Source: Corallococcus sp. EGB (GTDB lineage: Bacteria; Myxococcota; Myxococcia; Myxococcales; Myxococcaceae). Taken from it: a stretch of 64,000 bases of DNA. The notes under the pieces are model-generated. The model saw only the letters and a list, made by a program, of their open reading frames with translations, did not search any database and was not told the DNA's origin. Made by a program: the position numbers and the translations under genes. Each line of letters begins with the position of its first letter. The first letter of the stretch is position 1. Of this stretch, positions 48,680 to 58,907 are shown piece by piece. The DNA is taken from contig NZ_CP079946.1 of assembly GCF_019968905.1 (NCBI RefSeq), positions 8,653,356-8,717,355 on the forward strand. The letters are read 5' to 3'.

Positions 48680-51023
48680 TCGCGTTTCCGGCCGTCGCCG
48701 TGGCGGTGGCCCGGGGCAGGGGCAGTCCGGTGGGGGTGACGATGCGCGCCTCGCAGCTCCGGCGGCGCCCCTCCCGGTCATCTTCTCCGCGGGCCTGCTC
48801 CTCCGCGGTGGCGCCGGTCAGGTGGATGCCCGGCGGCAGGGGCTGCGCCACCTTCGCGTCCATGCAGGCATCGAAGGCGCGCCGCATCCAGGGGCCGGCG
48901 GCGCGGACCGCGAAGCCGCCGAGCGCATCCATGCGGGCAAGGCCGTCCAGCCGCTCCGTGAACACCGGATGGCCCTCGGGGGCATCGCGCCGGGCGTGGA
49001 CCAGCGTGGCGGCGGCGCGCAGGCCGGGAGCCAGGCGGAGGAGCTCCGGTCCGGTGGCGCGCGACAGGGACAGGACGTGGTTGCGCAGCGGTGCGCGCGC
49101 GAGCATCAGCGGCAGCGAGGCGTTGAAGACATTCTTCGCGCGCGCATCCCCCACCCGCGTGAGCTCCAGCGCGAGCAGCGCGCTGACCTCCGGGTCCAGG
49201 CGGGACAGCACGGCCTCGGATTCGCCCACGGCCTCTTCGAGCGCGCGCTTTGGATTGAGCAGCGTGTCCCGGGTGAGGCGCAGCACGGCGCGCTCCACGG
49301 GCGTGGTCACCGCCGCGAGCTCCGCCTCCTTGGGTGAGCGCTCGCCGGTGAGCAGGGCCAACATCGCCATGCGCTCTGGCATGCGCGCCAGGAGGGGGGG
49401 AACCCAGTCGCGCATCACATAGGAGGTGTGCTCGGGACCGGCGGCGGCCGCCGTGCGCCCCGCGAGCACCAGGAAGTCCCAGGTCCGGTGGCGCGCGTCC
49501 TGGCCATGACGGCGCACCAGCGCCGTGGCCGCGTCGCGCAGCTGCGCGCGCAGGAGGATGCGCACGTGCAGCTCCAGCGCCTCCAGGGTGTCCGGCGGGT
49601 GCTTCTGCGCCAGGGATTGCGCCAGCCTCGCCGTTTCGACGGCGTACGCCTGCCGCTCACCGTCCCCCAGGGACCGCGGCTCCCCCAGCTCGAAGCGCCA
49701 CCGCGCCTCCAGCCACGCGCGGTTCACCTCGGGCGAGTCCGGGAAGCGCGCCGCCAGGGCCTGGTATGCGGCGACGGCCTCGGCGGTGCCCGGCGACGGC
49801 GGGCTCGCGCGCTGGAGGTAGAGGGCCGCCAGCGGTGAGTCCGGGTGCTGCGCGGCGTGCTCCAAGTAGCGGGCATGGGCCTCCGAGCCCCGGCCGATGA
49901 AGGCCATCAGGTCCTGCGCCAGCGATTGCGCGCCCAGGTCCTCCTGCCAGGTGTGCATCAGCATCCGCGCGAAGTCGCGGGTGTTCCGCCAGCGCAGCTC
50001 ATCCGGGAGGCTCGAGGGGGCCTGCGCATCCACGATGAGCAGGGCACGCGCCGCCAACTCCCGCGCGCGGCTGTTCCCCGGCTCCGCCTCCGCGACCGCG
50101 GCGGCCACCCGGCCCGCGAGCTGCCAACGTCCCGCCTCCGCGTGGGCGCGAGCGGTGGACTCCCAATCCCTGTACACCACGCGGAGTTCCTCGTTATCGA
50201 GCAACGCCCCTGCGCTGCCCTGCAACGGCCGCACGTCCGGGTCTGGCCCCTTCGAGGGCGCAGTGCCCTCCAGCATCGCCACGCCCTTCACGTTGTAGAG
50301 AAGCCGCTCGCCGTCCACCGGGAGCACCACGTCCTCGATGACGGGCGTCTGGCCGGGCCAGGTCGTCACCGCGCGGAGCAGGTCGTCGCCCAGCTTCACG
50401 CGCCCCTGTTCTTGCGTCCCGGGCGCCACCACCCAGTGCTCGCCGCCGATGCGCACGTCCACGGGTCGCGACAGGCCGTTGATGACCGTCACGGTGCGCA
50501 TGCCGCGAGCCTCCAGCCACATCCCGCCTGCTCCCGCGAGCGCACAGAGCCCCACTGCCATTCCCGCCAGTGACAGAGCGCGGCGGCGCGACCTGCCCGG
50601 CGAAGGCGGCACCTGCCCGATGACCTGGAGCACGCCCTGGCCATCCGCGCGGACGAGGTAGCCGTCCAGGGGCCACACCGGAATGCCCAACACCGTCACG
50701 GTGCGTTCGGCGACGAACGGTGCATTCGGTGGGACGCCACGAGGAGGCGCGCCCTTCCACCGGACCCCCGTCCCCAGCAGGGAGGACGAGGACGGAGGGC
50801 GGGCCGCGATGACGAAGGCCCCCCGGTCCTCCACCAGCGCCGTCAGCAGCGCCCGAGCGGGGCCGGACGGCTCACGCTCCAACCGGCGCGACAGCACCGA
50901 GTGCACCGCCCACGCATCCCCCCGCGCGAGCGCCTCCGACAACGCGGCATCCGGAAGGAGCTCCGCCAGACGTGGCGCGCGTTCCAGCAGGCCGCTGGGG
51001 TCCGAGACAGGGGTGAGGGACAT
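48663..51023 (-). CDS. Large single-pass membrane protein with TPR-like region
   Basis: A 786-residue protein. An N-terminal cytosolic part (1-145, 'LLPDAALSEALARGDAWAVHSVLSRRL') precedes one membrane helix near 145-168 (ALSLAGMAVGLCALAGAGGMWLEA). A beta domain follows (TVTVINGLSRPVDVRIGGEHWVVAPG), then a long helical repeat region (300-700) of TPR character. No known enzyme motif is seen. MSLTPVSD at 51023 is chosen; the frame is open 13 codons further. It starts beside the 51-kb palindrome array. Confidence 0.75.
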   Translation of the reverse strand: MSLTPVSDPSGLLERAPRLAELLPDAALSEALARGDAWAVHSVLSRRLEREPSGPARALLTALVEDRGAFVIAARPPSSSSLLGTGVRWKGAPPRGVPPNAPFVAERTVTVLGIPVWPLDGYLVRADGQGVLQVIGQVPPSPGRSRRRALSLAGMAVGLCALAGAGGMWLEARGMRTVTVINGLSRPVDVRIGGEHWVVAPGTQEQGRVKLGDDLLRAVTTWPGQTPVIEDVVLPVDGERLLYNVKGVAMLEGTAPSKGPDPDVRPLQGSAGALLDNEELRVVYRDWESTARAHAEAGRWQLAGRVAAAVAEAEPGNSRARELAARALLIVDAQAPSSLPDELRWRNTRDFARMLMHTWQEDLGAQSLAQDLMAFIGRGSEAHARYLEHAAQHPDSPLAALYLQRASPPSPGTAEAVAAYQALAARFPDSPEVNRAWLEARWRFELGEPRSLGDGERQAYAVETARLAQSLAQKHPPDTLEALELHVRILLRAQLRDAATALVRRHGQDARHRTWDFLVLAGRTAAAAGPEHTSYVMRDWVPPLLARMPERMAMLALLTGERSPKEAELAAVTTPVERAVLRLTRDTLLNPKRALEEAVGESEAVLSRLDPEVSALLALELTRVGDARAKNVFNASLPLMLARAPLRNHVLSLSRATGPELLRLAPGLRAAATLVHARRDAPEGHPVFTERLDGLARMDALGGFAVRAAGPWMRRAFDACMDAKVAQPLPPGIHLTGATAEEQARGEDDREGRRRSCEARIVTPTGLPLPRATATATAGNANGADP

Positions 51024-51247
51024 GGGCCCGCATTCAACCGGGCGCTGGCAGGGGGAAGGCAAGCCCCCAAGCCTGGAATCCTGTCAAACCCAGGCTCGAA
51101 CCGTCCGAGGGATGCGTGCGCCGTCAACCGCGCGAGGGGCTCCCTCATCCAGGGTCGAGCCGGTCCTCCGAGCCCGAAGGCGGTCCCCTCGGATGAGAGC
51201 GTAAGAACCCTGCCGAGCCCCCTGCCGGAAGCCGCGCAGCCAGAACC

Positions 51248-51545
51248 TGTCGGACAGTCGGACAACGTCGGGCAGACGCGGCTGGGGGCATCCGCCACCC
51301 GACCCGTCAAAGCCTGTCCGACGGTCCGGCTGTCCGGCCGCGTGGGAACACCGCGGCTGGGAGCCGCCACTCAATCCGAGTGCCGAACCCTGTCCGGCTG
51401 TCGGACAAGTTCACGGACCGTGGCGGGCCAGGGGCTCCGTTCCAGCCGGGCCATCGGAACCTGTCCGGCTGTCGGACAGGTTTTGGCAAACCCTGCCGAG
51501 GGGGCGCGCCATCCGTCCAGCGGAGGCCTGGCGGAATGCCGGACC
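51248..51545. repeat. Array of TGTCCGRCTGTCGGACA palindromes, ~70-bp period
   Basis: Four clear copies start at 51248, 51315, 51391 and 51462, and a decayed one at 51529 (spacings 67, 76, 71, 67). The best, TGTCCGGCTGTCGGACA at 51462-51478, extends to an AACCTGTCCG/CGGACAGGTT 10-bp stem followed by TTTT. The 50-59-bp sequences between copies all differ. The 605-bp gap 51024-51628 contains no gene. Confidence 0.85.
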
Positions 51546-51628
51546 GGTTCTTGCCGTGCGCCGCTGGCGGGGTGCGGCATGGCCCTCGCCTTGAATCCCG
51601 TCAGGCCGAGGACCGAAGCTCCCGCGCC

Positions 51629-51838
51629 ATGGGTGCCTTCGACCTCGTGATCATCTCCGTCATCGTCGCGCTCGGCCTGGGGCGCTTCCTCGTGATGCGC
51701 GACCAGCGCCGTGCGCCACCACCGGAGGCCGGGCCGCACAAGCCGACGCCGCAGCGCATCGCCGGGCGCGTCCTGCTGGGCTACGCCTACGCGATGGCGC
51801 TGTTCCTGCTGGTCCGCTTCTTCCTCAACCGGATGTGA
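51629..51838 (+). CDS. Small two-helix membrane protein
   Basis: A 69-residue protein with two membrane helices (FDLVIISVIVALGLGRFLVM and VLLGYAYAMALFLLVRFFL) joined by a Pro-rich basic loop. The start is the ATG at 51629-51631. It resembles the next small protein in plan, and the two may form a small membrane complex. No family is recognised. Confidence 0.65.
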   Translation: MGAFDLVIISVIVALGLGRFLVMRDQRRAPPPEAGPHKPTPQRIAGRVLLGYAYAMALFLLVRFFLNRM

Positions 51839-51874
51839 CGGGGCCTGGCTTGCGTCCCGGTCCGAGCGCGCTTG

Positions 51875-52081
51875 ATGTCTTCTCCCATGAACGCATGGCT
51901 CATGTCCGGGGTCGTGTCCCTCGCGTTGGGGGCCTACCTGCGCCGCAGGGATGAACGCGGCCCCACCGGGGGCGTCATCGACCGGTGGCACCTGACGCCG
52001 CTGCAGCTCGCCTACAGCCTGCTGCTCGCGTATCCGTTCTGCGCGGCCTACACGGCCCTGGACCTGTACCTGGGCCCCTGA
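51875..52081 (+). CDS. Small membrane protein
   Basis: A 68-residue protein, MSSPMNAWLMSGVVSLALGAYLRRRDERG..., with one helix at each end (second: LQLAYSLLLAYPFCAAYTALDL). Its plan, helix - RRD/RDxR - Thr-Pro-x-Q/R - helix, parallels the preceding gene, suggesting an old duplication. ATG 51875 or ATG 51887 could be the start. Confidence 0.6.
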   Translation: MSSPMNAWLMSGVVSLALGAYLRRRDERGPTGGVIDRWHLTPLQLAYSLLLAYPFCAAYTALDLYLGP

Positions 52082-52120
52082 GCGCACGACGCGCCCGGGG
52101 CCCCAGGTCCCGCCCAGGCG

Positions 52121-52951
52121 TCAGTGCTTGCCGTATTCCAGCTTCACGCCCTTGCGCTGCGCGTAGATGTACGCCTCCATCGCGCGCATCCTCGGGTCGC
52201 CGTCCGCCAGCGGCTTGCCGCGCACCGGGTTCTCGATGCACCAGTTGATCATGTCGCGCAGCAGCGCCACGCGCCCCAGCTGCACCTGGTACTTCGGGTA
52301 GGTCTCCGGGTGGGTGTTGGCCGCGTCCGGATGGCACATGTCGCACGACACGCCCACCGTTCCGCCCAGCGCCTCCGCGTCGTGGAACACCCGGTGGCCT
52401 TCCTTCACCGCCGCCTGCACGGAGTCCGCCCACACCTGCTCGTCGCGCTCGGAGAACGCGCCATAGGTGTGGCCCGTCTGGACATCCGCCTTCCGCTGCT
52501 GGGGCACCGCGCTCGCGCCCGTCTGCGCGCCGACGCCGCCCGGGCGCACGTCGCTGCCCGCGGGCTTCGCGCCAGGGGCGGGCTGGGGCGCGGGCGCGGG
52601 GGACTTCTTCGTGGCCGGAGGCGAGGCCTGCGCCAGCACCGGGCCGGGCACGTCATCCCATTTCGCGTTCGGGTTCTTCTTGCGCCAGTCGCCCATCAAC
52701 TGCGCGGTGGCGGTGATGGCCTGGGCGCGGGTGAGCTTCTGGCCATCCTTCACGCCAGGCACTTCCATGGACGTCTCACCGTCGCACAGGCCCAGCACCA
52801 GATTGCCGTCCTTGGACGCGGGCAGGACGTGCTTCGGCAGCGGCTCCGCCTGGGGAACCGCCTTCGCATCCGGAGACGTGGCGAGCGCCACGCCGCCAGC
52901 GAAGGACAGGGCCGCGCACGGGACCACGAGCAGCTTCATTCGCAGGTTCAT
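52121..52951 (-). CDS. Periplasmic c-type cytochrome (single CXXCH)
   Basis: A 276-residue exported protein (signal MKLLVVPCAALSFAGGVALA). After a Pro/Ala/Lys-rich linker (about 108-160) comes a C-terminal domain with one haem-binding site, CDMCH, and further His residues that could ligate the iron (THPETYPKYQ). Only one haem motif is visible. It is the third gene of a peroxidase/phosphoesterase/cytochrome unit and is likely an electron-transfer partner. The ATG is at 52949-52951. Confidence 0.85.
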   Translation of the reverse strand: MNLRMKLLVVPCAALSFAGGVALATSPDAKAVPQAEPLPKHVLPASKDGNLVLGLCDGETSMEVPGVKDGQKLTRAQAITATAQLMGDWRKKNPNAKWDDVPGPVLAQASPPATKKSPAPAPQPAPGAKPAGSDVRPGGVGAQTGASAVPQQRKADVQTGHTYGAFSERDEQVWADSVQAAVKEGHRVFHDAEALGGTVGVSCDMCHPDAANTHPETYPKYQVQLGRVALLRDMINWCIENPVRGKPLADGDPRMRAMEAYIYAQRKGVKLEYGKH

Positions 52952-52974
52952 GGGAGGGAGTTCCTCTTCCGGTC

Positions 52975-54093
52975 CTAATAGGTGGGCAGCCTGGTCTTGG
53001 GGGGCGCGGACTGCTTGCCACCCGAGCCGAGATAGCTGGCGCGCACGGTGATGGGGTCGCGCTGCCAGAGGTTGTAGAGCTTGTCCACGAGCCCCGACTC
53101 GAGCACGTCCATGCGGCCGTCGCCGCAGCCGTCGAACTGGCTGAACGGATCCGCCCGGTTCATGGGCACCGTGAGCGAGGGCAGGCCCTCCGGCGCATAC
53201 GGCCACGGCCACGCGGTGGACAGCATCCCGTGGAAGGAGATGTTGCCAATGCGGTTGCTGAGCATCTGGTGCGTGTGCCCGTGGATGACGGTGACCTTCT
53301 CGTACGGCTTGAGGATGGCCTGCACCTCGTCCGCGTCGTCGGTCCAGAAGTTCCAGGGCTTGTAGTACTTGTAGAGCGGAGAGTGGCTGAAGACGATGAG
53401 GGGCGTCGTCTTCGCCACCTTGGCCAGGTCGTTCTGGAGCCACTGGCGCTGCTCGGCGCCGACCTCGAAGCGGGACTGGATGCCATTGTCCAGGCCGGCG
53501 ACGATCTTCATGCGCTCCATGGGGGAGAGCTTCCGCTCCGTCCAGAAGTCCTTTTCGTGGATGGAGTTGAGCACCACGAAGTGCACGCCCTTGTGGTCGA
53601 AGGAGTAGTTGGGCGGACCGAACAGGTCGCGCCACAGCTCGCCCATGTCCAGGAACCAGTCGTGCTCGCCCACCATCATCTTGATGGGGGCCTTCACGGA
53701 CTTGAGGATTTGAGCGCCCAGCTTGAGCTCGCCGGCCTGGCCCAGCTGGGCCAGGTCGCCGCCGAAGAGGACGAAGTCCGGCTGCGGGTCCAACGCGTTC
53801 ACGTCGTCCACGGCCTTGAGGATGGCGCGCACGAAGCGGTCGTTGAGCTTGTTCTCGTACAGGTGCGTGTCGGAGATGTACGCGAAGGAGAACCTGGGCT
53901 TCTCCCCCTGCGCCTCCGCCACGTTGACCAACTGGAAGCTGTTGGGCGTGAGCCTGCCCATGCCCGCGACGATGCCGGCGGAGATGCCGGCGATGCGCAT
54001 GAAGGCGCGGCGATCCAGCTTCTTCAGCCCCTCGAAGAAGGCGTCGCGCTCGGCGTAGTGCTTCGTCTCGATGCTCTGGAACTTGTTTGCCAT
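52975..54093 (-). CDS. Exported metallophosphoesterase
   Basis: A 372-residue calcineurin-like phosphoesterase. A twin-arginine-like signal (KLDRRAFMRIAGISAGIVAGMG, about residues 24-45) indicates export after folding. Metal motifs: SDTHL (D-x-H), FGGDLAQ, GEHDW, FSHSPLYK and HGHTH. The third motif is usually G-N-H-[DE]; here Asn is replaced by Glu, which should alter metal bridging or acid catalysis. It lies between genes for a di-heme peroxidase and a cytochrome, an arrangement I associate with respiratory or redox clusters. Substrate unknown. Confidence 0.9.
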   Translation of the reverse strand: MANKFQSIETKHYAERDAFFEGLKKLDRRAFMRIAGISAGIVAGMGRLTPNSFQLVNVAEAQGEKPRFSFAYISDTHLYENKLNDRFVRAILKAVDDVNALDPQPDFVLFGGDLAQLGQAGELKLGAQILKSVKAPIKMMVGEHDWFLDMGELWRDLFGPPNYSFDHKGVHFVVLNSIHEKDFWTERKLSPMERMKIVAGLDNGIQSRFEVGAEQRQWLQNDLAKVAKTTPLIVFSHSPLYKYYKPWNFWTDDADEVQAILKPYEKVTVIHGHTHQMLSNRIGNISFHGMLSTAWPWPYAPEGLPSLTVPMNRADPFSQFDGCGDGRMDVLESGLVDKLYNLWQRDPITVRASYLGSGGKQSAPPKTRLPTY

Positions 54094-54105
54094 GGCGAGC
54101 CTCCG

Positions 54106-55425
<1,320 letters not shown>

Positions 55426-55575
55426 GAACGCCTCCCACCCGTTCTCTGGAGCCGCCGCGGGGCATCCGCCCGGTCCGAGGCCGGTCCGGGCATTTCACGC
55501 AACCCGAGAGAACCGTTCAACGGTCTCTCGGTCGTGGGGGAGGGAGAGTGTCTGGGACTGGAATGTGTCCTGGTT

Positions 55576-56661
55576 TCAACGGACCTGGCCGTTGGCCTCC
55601 GCGATGCCGGCTTCCTTCAGCGTGGCGAGCAGCGGGCGCTTTCCATCCGTGAGGATGACCTTGACGTCCTGGTCGCCGAACCGGACGGTGCCCCTGCCTT
55701 GCTTGCCCTCGGTCCGCTGCGCGCCGGGGAGTCCCATCAACGTGTCGAAGCTGGCGGGGGACGTGACCACCATTCCCTTGAGGTTTCCCTGGAGGGGGAC
55801 CTTCTCCCAGTGCAGCTGCTCGTTGTTCGCCTGGGGAGCCTTGCCGTTCACGGTCGCGTTGAAGGCGCTGTTGCGGGCCGACTCGGTCTGGCGGCTCCAG
55901 AGCGAAGCGCGGCCGAGGGGGTCGTTCTTGGGGAGGCCTGCTTGATGGGCGGTGGTCGAGCCCGGGACCTTGCCCATGTTGTCCGTGGAGGATGCCCGCC
56001 AGCCGTGGTTGGGGTCCTGCAGGATGGCGGGGCTGAGGATCATCTGCACCTTGCTGTCATTGCTCCCCACGCCGCTGCCCTGGGCCTTCCAGGTGTTCTG
56101 CTCGGTTCCCACCGCGCGCGTGTAGACGGCCAGCGCTCCGCCGCCGTTCTTGTCCGCGTCCCGCGAGTATTTGCCGTCCTTGCCCAGCCGGCTGTAGGCG
56201 GAGTTGAGCTGGCCCTGCTGGAGGGCGCTCTGCACGTGCTCCGGGGAGATGCCGTGGGTGAGACAGGCGGCATTGCCCAGATTGAGGGCCGTCTGGGGAC
56301 GGCTCAGGTCCGCCGCGGCCATGGGAGGGCACGGGCCCTGGGGATACTTGACGCCGGTGTTGGAGCTGCCCACCGCCTGCGTGGAGGTGGTCGCCGGGCT
56401 GTTGAAGGTGCTGACGCCCTGATGGGACTGGAAGGCGGCCTGGGTGCGATTGGGCTGGGTGCTGTCGCCGGGCGGGCGGGGCCCGTCCTGGCGAGGCCTG
56501 TAATGCGCACTGGCCGGCGTGTTGACCGGCTTGGGGATCTTGCTCTGGTTGGCGACGTTCGAAAGATTGGGGAGCGGCGCGGAAGGGGGCGTCGGGGGCG
56601 AACGGACTCCTTCCGGGCGAGGCGAGAAGGAAGCGTTGGTGGGCTTGGGGATTCGGCTCAT
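55576..56661 (-). CDS. Candidate secreted effector of unknown family
   Basis: A 361-residue protein without signal peptide or membrane segment. Residues 1-110 are Pro/Ser/Gln-rich, with two near-identical motifs, RIPKPTN near the start and KIPKPVN near residue 42. A folded domain from about 115 has 'LNLGNAACLTHGISPEHVQSALQQGQLNSAYSRLG', 'GALAVYTRAVG' and 'NNEQLHWEKVPLQGNLKGMVV'. The arrangement faintly recalls ADP-ribosyltransferase-type toxins (DarT-like), but no catalytic set can be proven. The ATG is at 56659-56661. It is not operonic with either neighbour. Confidence 0.55.
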   Translation of the reverse strand: MSRIPKPTNASFSPRPEGVRSPPTPPSAPLPNLSNVANQSKIPKPVNTPASAHYRPRQDGPRPPGDSTQPNRTQAAFQSHQGVSTFNSPATTSTQAVGSSNTGVKYPQGPCPPMAAADLSRPQTALNLGNAACLTHGISPEHVQSALQQGQLNSAYSRLGKDGKYSRDADKNGGGALAVYTRAVGTEQNTWKAQGSGVGSNDSKVQMILSPAILQDPNHGWRASSTDNMGKVPGSTTAHQAGLPKNDPLGRASLWSRQTESARNSAFNATVNGKAPQANNEQLHWEKVPLQGNLKGMVVTSPASFDTLMGLPGAQRTEGKQGRGTVRFGDQDVKVILTDGKRPLLATLKEAGIAEANGQVR

Positions 56662-56789
56662 GGCGGCGGGACTCCAATCTCCGGATGAGGCAGGGGTTGC
56701 CCGGAGTTTCGGTCCTTCTATTACACTCCATGCCACGGATTGCTGGCCAATCCGCCACTCCCTGCGCCTCGCGATATCTGGTGACTGCC

Positions 56790-58706
56790 TTACGGCCCCT
56801 TCGACGGCGCCTGGCCCTTCAGGGAGGGGGCAGTGTCTGGTATTGGGACATCTGGCGCCACGGGACGCCAGCCATGCGAGGAGAGCCACGTGTGGGCTTC
56901 ATCTTTCCGTCCGTGCGCCACGAGGAAGTCCACGCGGTCTCCGGCCATGGGAACGGTGGACTCGTCGAAGAGGACGGTGCCGGTCTCGCGCTCCAGCACG
57001 AGCGGGACGAGCGCCTCCTCCAGGTTGCCGGTGGCGGGGGGCAGGATGGCCTCCACCTGCGGCGCGTCCAGGTGCCAGGACTCGCGGGACACGGCGCCCT
57101 GTTCACAGCGCGCCACCCAGACATCCAGGTCCCGCTCCGCGCCGAAGAGGATGTGACCTCCCGTGGAACGCACCGTCTCCGCGGACACTCCCACGTGGCC
57201 CCGGTGCAGGGCGGTGTAGCTGCGGGCAGTGCGCTGGAGGGCGCGCACGCGCTCCGCGAAGAGGAGGTTGACGCCCTCATTGTGGGTGAGGCCCACGAAG
57301 CCCTGGCGTCCTTCCGGCTCCGCGCGCAGGAGGGTGCGCTCCTCCAGCCCGTTGCCGAAGAGGACGCGGAAGCCCTCCTGCTGCGCGCGCGTCAGCGTGG
57401 CGTCGCTGGAGTCCACGAGGAGCACGGTTTCGTCGCGCGCCTGGAGCGCGTGCGCCACCTGCCGCGCGAGCGCGTTCGCGCCCAGGAGGACGTAGCCCCT
57501 GGGGACCACGCGGCGCACGCCCAGGAGTCCCGCCACGAAGCCACCGGACAGGCCCTGCACCACCACCGTGACGCCGATGACCAGGAACACCAGCGCGCGC
57601 AGGGCCTGCCCCTCCTCCACGCCCTGGGCGCCCAGGCGCGTGGCGAACAGCGACGCCACGGCGGCGGCGACGATGCCGCGCGGGCCCAGCCACGCGATGA
57701 AGGCCTTCTCGTTGCGCGACAGTCCGGAGCCAGCGGTGGACAGGGCGACGGCCACCGGCCGCACGAGGAGCATCAGCGTGAGCACGGTGAGCAGGCCGCG
57801 CCAGCCCAGCGCCGTCACCTGGGACAGCCGCATGTCCGCGGCCAGCAGGATGAAGAGCATGCCCAGGAGCATCAGGGTGAGCTGTTCCTTGAAGGCGAGC
57901 ACCTCCCGGCGGGCGGGCACCCTGCCGTTGCCCACGACGAGCCCCGCGGCGATGGCGGCCAGCACGCCGCTCTCTGGCGCGAGCGCGTTGCTCACCTGGA
58001 AGGCGCCCAGCACCAGGGCGAGGGCGAAGACATTGGTCATGTCCTCGGGCACCCAGGAGGCCTTTCGGAGGCCCACGGTGATGAGGAGGCCGGTGACGCC
58101 GCCCACGGCGAGCCCCACGCCCCACCGCGAGCCCAGCGCGCGCACCAGGAGCCACGGCCCCTCTTCCGCGTGCAGCGCCATGTCCAGCGCGACCACGGCG
58201 ATGATGGCGCCCACGGCGTCCACGAAGATGCCCTCGGCCTCCAGCACGGTGGCGACGCGATGGGAGACGCGCACGCGGCGCAGCAGCGGCGTGATGACCG
58301 TGGGGCCGGTCACCATGACCAGGGTGCCGAAGAGGGCGGATACCCCCCAGTCCCAGCCCATGAGGGCGCGGGCGGCCAGGGCGCCGCCCACGGCGGTGAC
58401 GGCCGCGCCCAGGGTGACGAGCCGCTGGATGGAGCGGGCCTCGCGGCGCAGCTTGCGCACGTCGAGGCTCATGGCGCCCTCGAAGAGGATGACGGACACG
58501 GAGAAGCCCACCACGGTCTGGAGCGCGGGTCCCAGGGACGCGGGCTGGATGAGGCCCAGGCCTTCGGGGCCCAGCAGCACGCCCGCGGCCAGGAGCACGA
58601 CGATGCCAGGCACGCTCAGGTGCCGGGCCAACAGCTGCGCCAGGATGCCGGCCACCAGGGACAGGCCGAGCGTCAGGGAGGGGTTCGCGAGTGCGGGGGA
58701 AGCCAT
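56790..58706 (-). CDS. CPA1-type cation/proton antiporter with C-terminal RCK-like domain
   Basis: A 638-residue inner-membrane protein. About 12 helices span residues 8-405 with CPA family marks: 'VPGIVVLLAAGVLLGPEGLGL', 'VILFEGAMSLD', 'GTLVMVTGPTVITPLL' with the T-GP crossing segment, 'EAEGIFVDAVGAIIAVV' (ion-binding Asp) and 'AWLGPRGIVAAAVASLFA'. The cytosolic tail has a Rossmann/TrkA-N-like domain (about 410-525) whose glycine loop is degenerate (LLGANALARQVA), so NAD binding is uncertain, followed by a further regulatory region. It likely exchanges Na+ or K+ for H+. The ATG is at 58704-58706. Confidence 0.92.
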   Translation of the reverse strand: MASPALANPSLTLGLSLVAGILAQLLARHLSVPGIVVLLAAGVLLGPEGLGLIQPASLGPALQTVVGFSVSVILFEGAMSLDVRKLRREARSIQRLVTLGAAVTAVGGALAARALMGWDWGVSALFGTLVMVTGPTVITPLLRRVRVSHRVATVLEAEGIFVDAVGAIIAVVALDMALHAEEGPWLLVRALGSRWGVGLAVGGVTGLLITVGLRKASWVPEDMTNVFALALVLGAFQVSNALAPESGVLAAIAAGLVVGNGRVPARREVLAFKEQLTLMLLGMLFILLAADMRLSQVTALGWRGLLTVLTLMLLVRPVAVALSTAGSGLSRNEKAFIAWLGPRGIVAAAVASLFATRLGAQGVEEGQALRALVFLVIGVTVVVQGLSGGFVAGLLGVRRVVPRGYVLLGANALARQVAHALQARDETVLLVDSSDATLTRAQQEGFRVLFGNGLEERTLLRAEPEGRQGFVGLTHNEGVNLLFAERVRALQRTARSYTALHRGHVGVSAETVRSTGGHILFGAERDLDVWVARCEQGAVSRESWHLDAPQVEAILPPATGNLEEALVPLVLERETGTVLFDESTVPMAGDRVDFLVAHGRKDEAHTWLSSHGWRPVAPDVPIPDTAPSLKGQAPSKGP

Positions 58707-58907
58707 GGCGCGGTGGCGCAACGTAGCCGCATGGCCTGGGCGCTCATTCGCATCTGTCGGACGAGGGTTGGCCGGGAGACGAAGCGACGGCCGACAAGCC
58801 TGAGCCAGGCCCCCCTGGAGGCGAAGCGCAATCCCCCGCTCGGGTGAGATGAAACGACTTGGGGGAATGGAAGGCTTGAGCCTGTTTCCCTCAAGGAGGG
58901 TTTGCCC

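Noticed and set aside
51248-51545. CRISPR array
   Set aside because: Repeats are palindromic, diverged between copies and only ~17-26 bp, spacers vary from 50 to 59 bp, and there are no cas genes or conserved leader.
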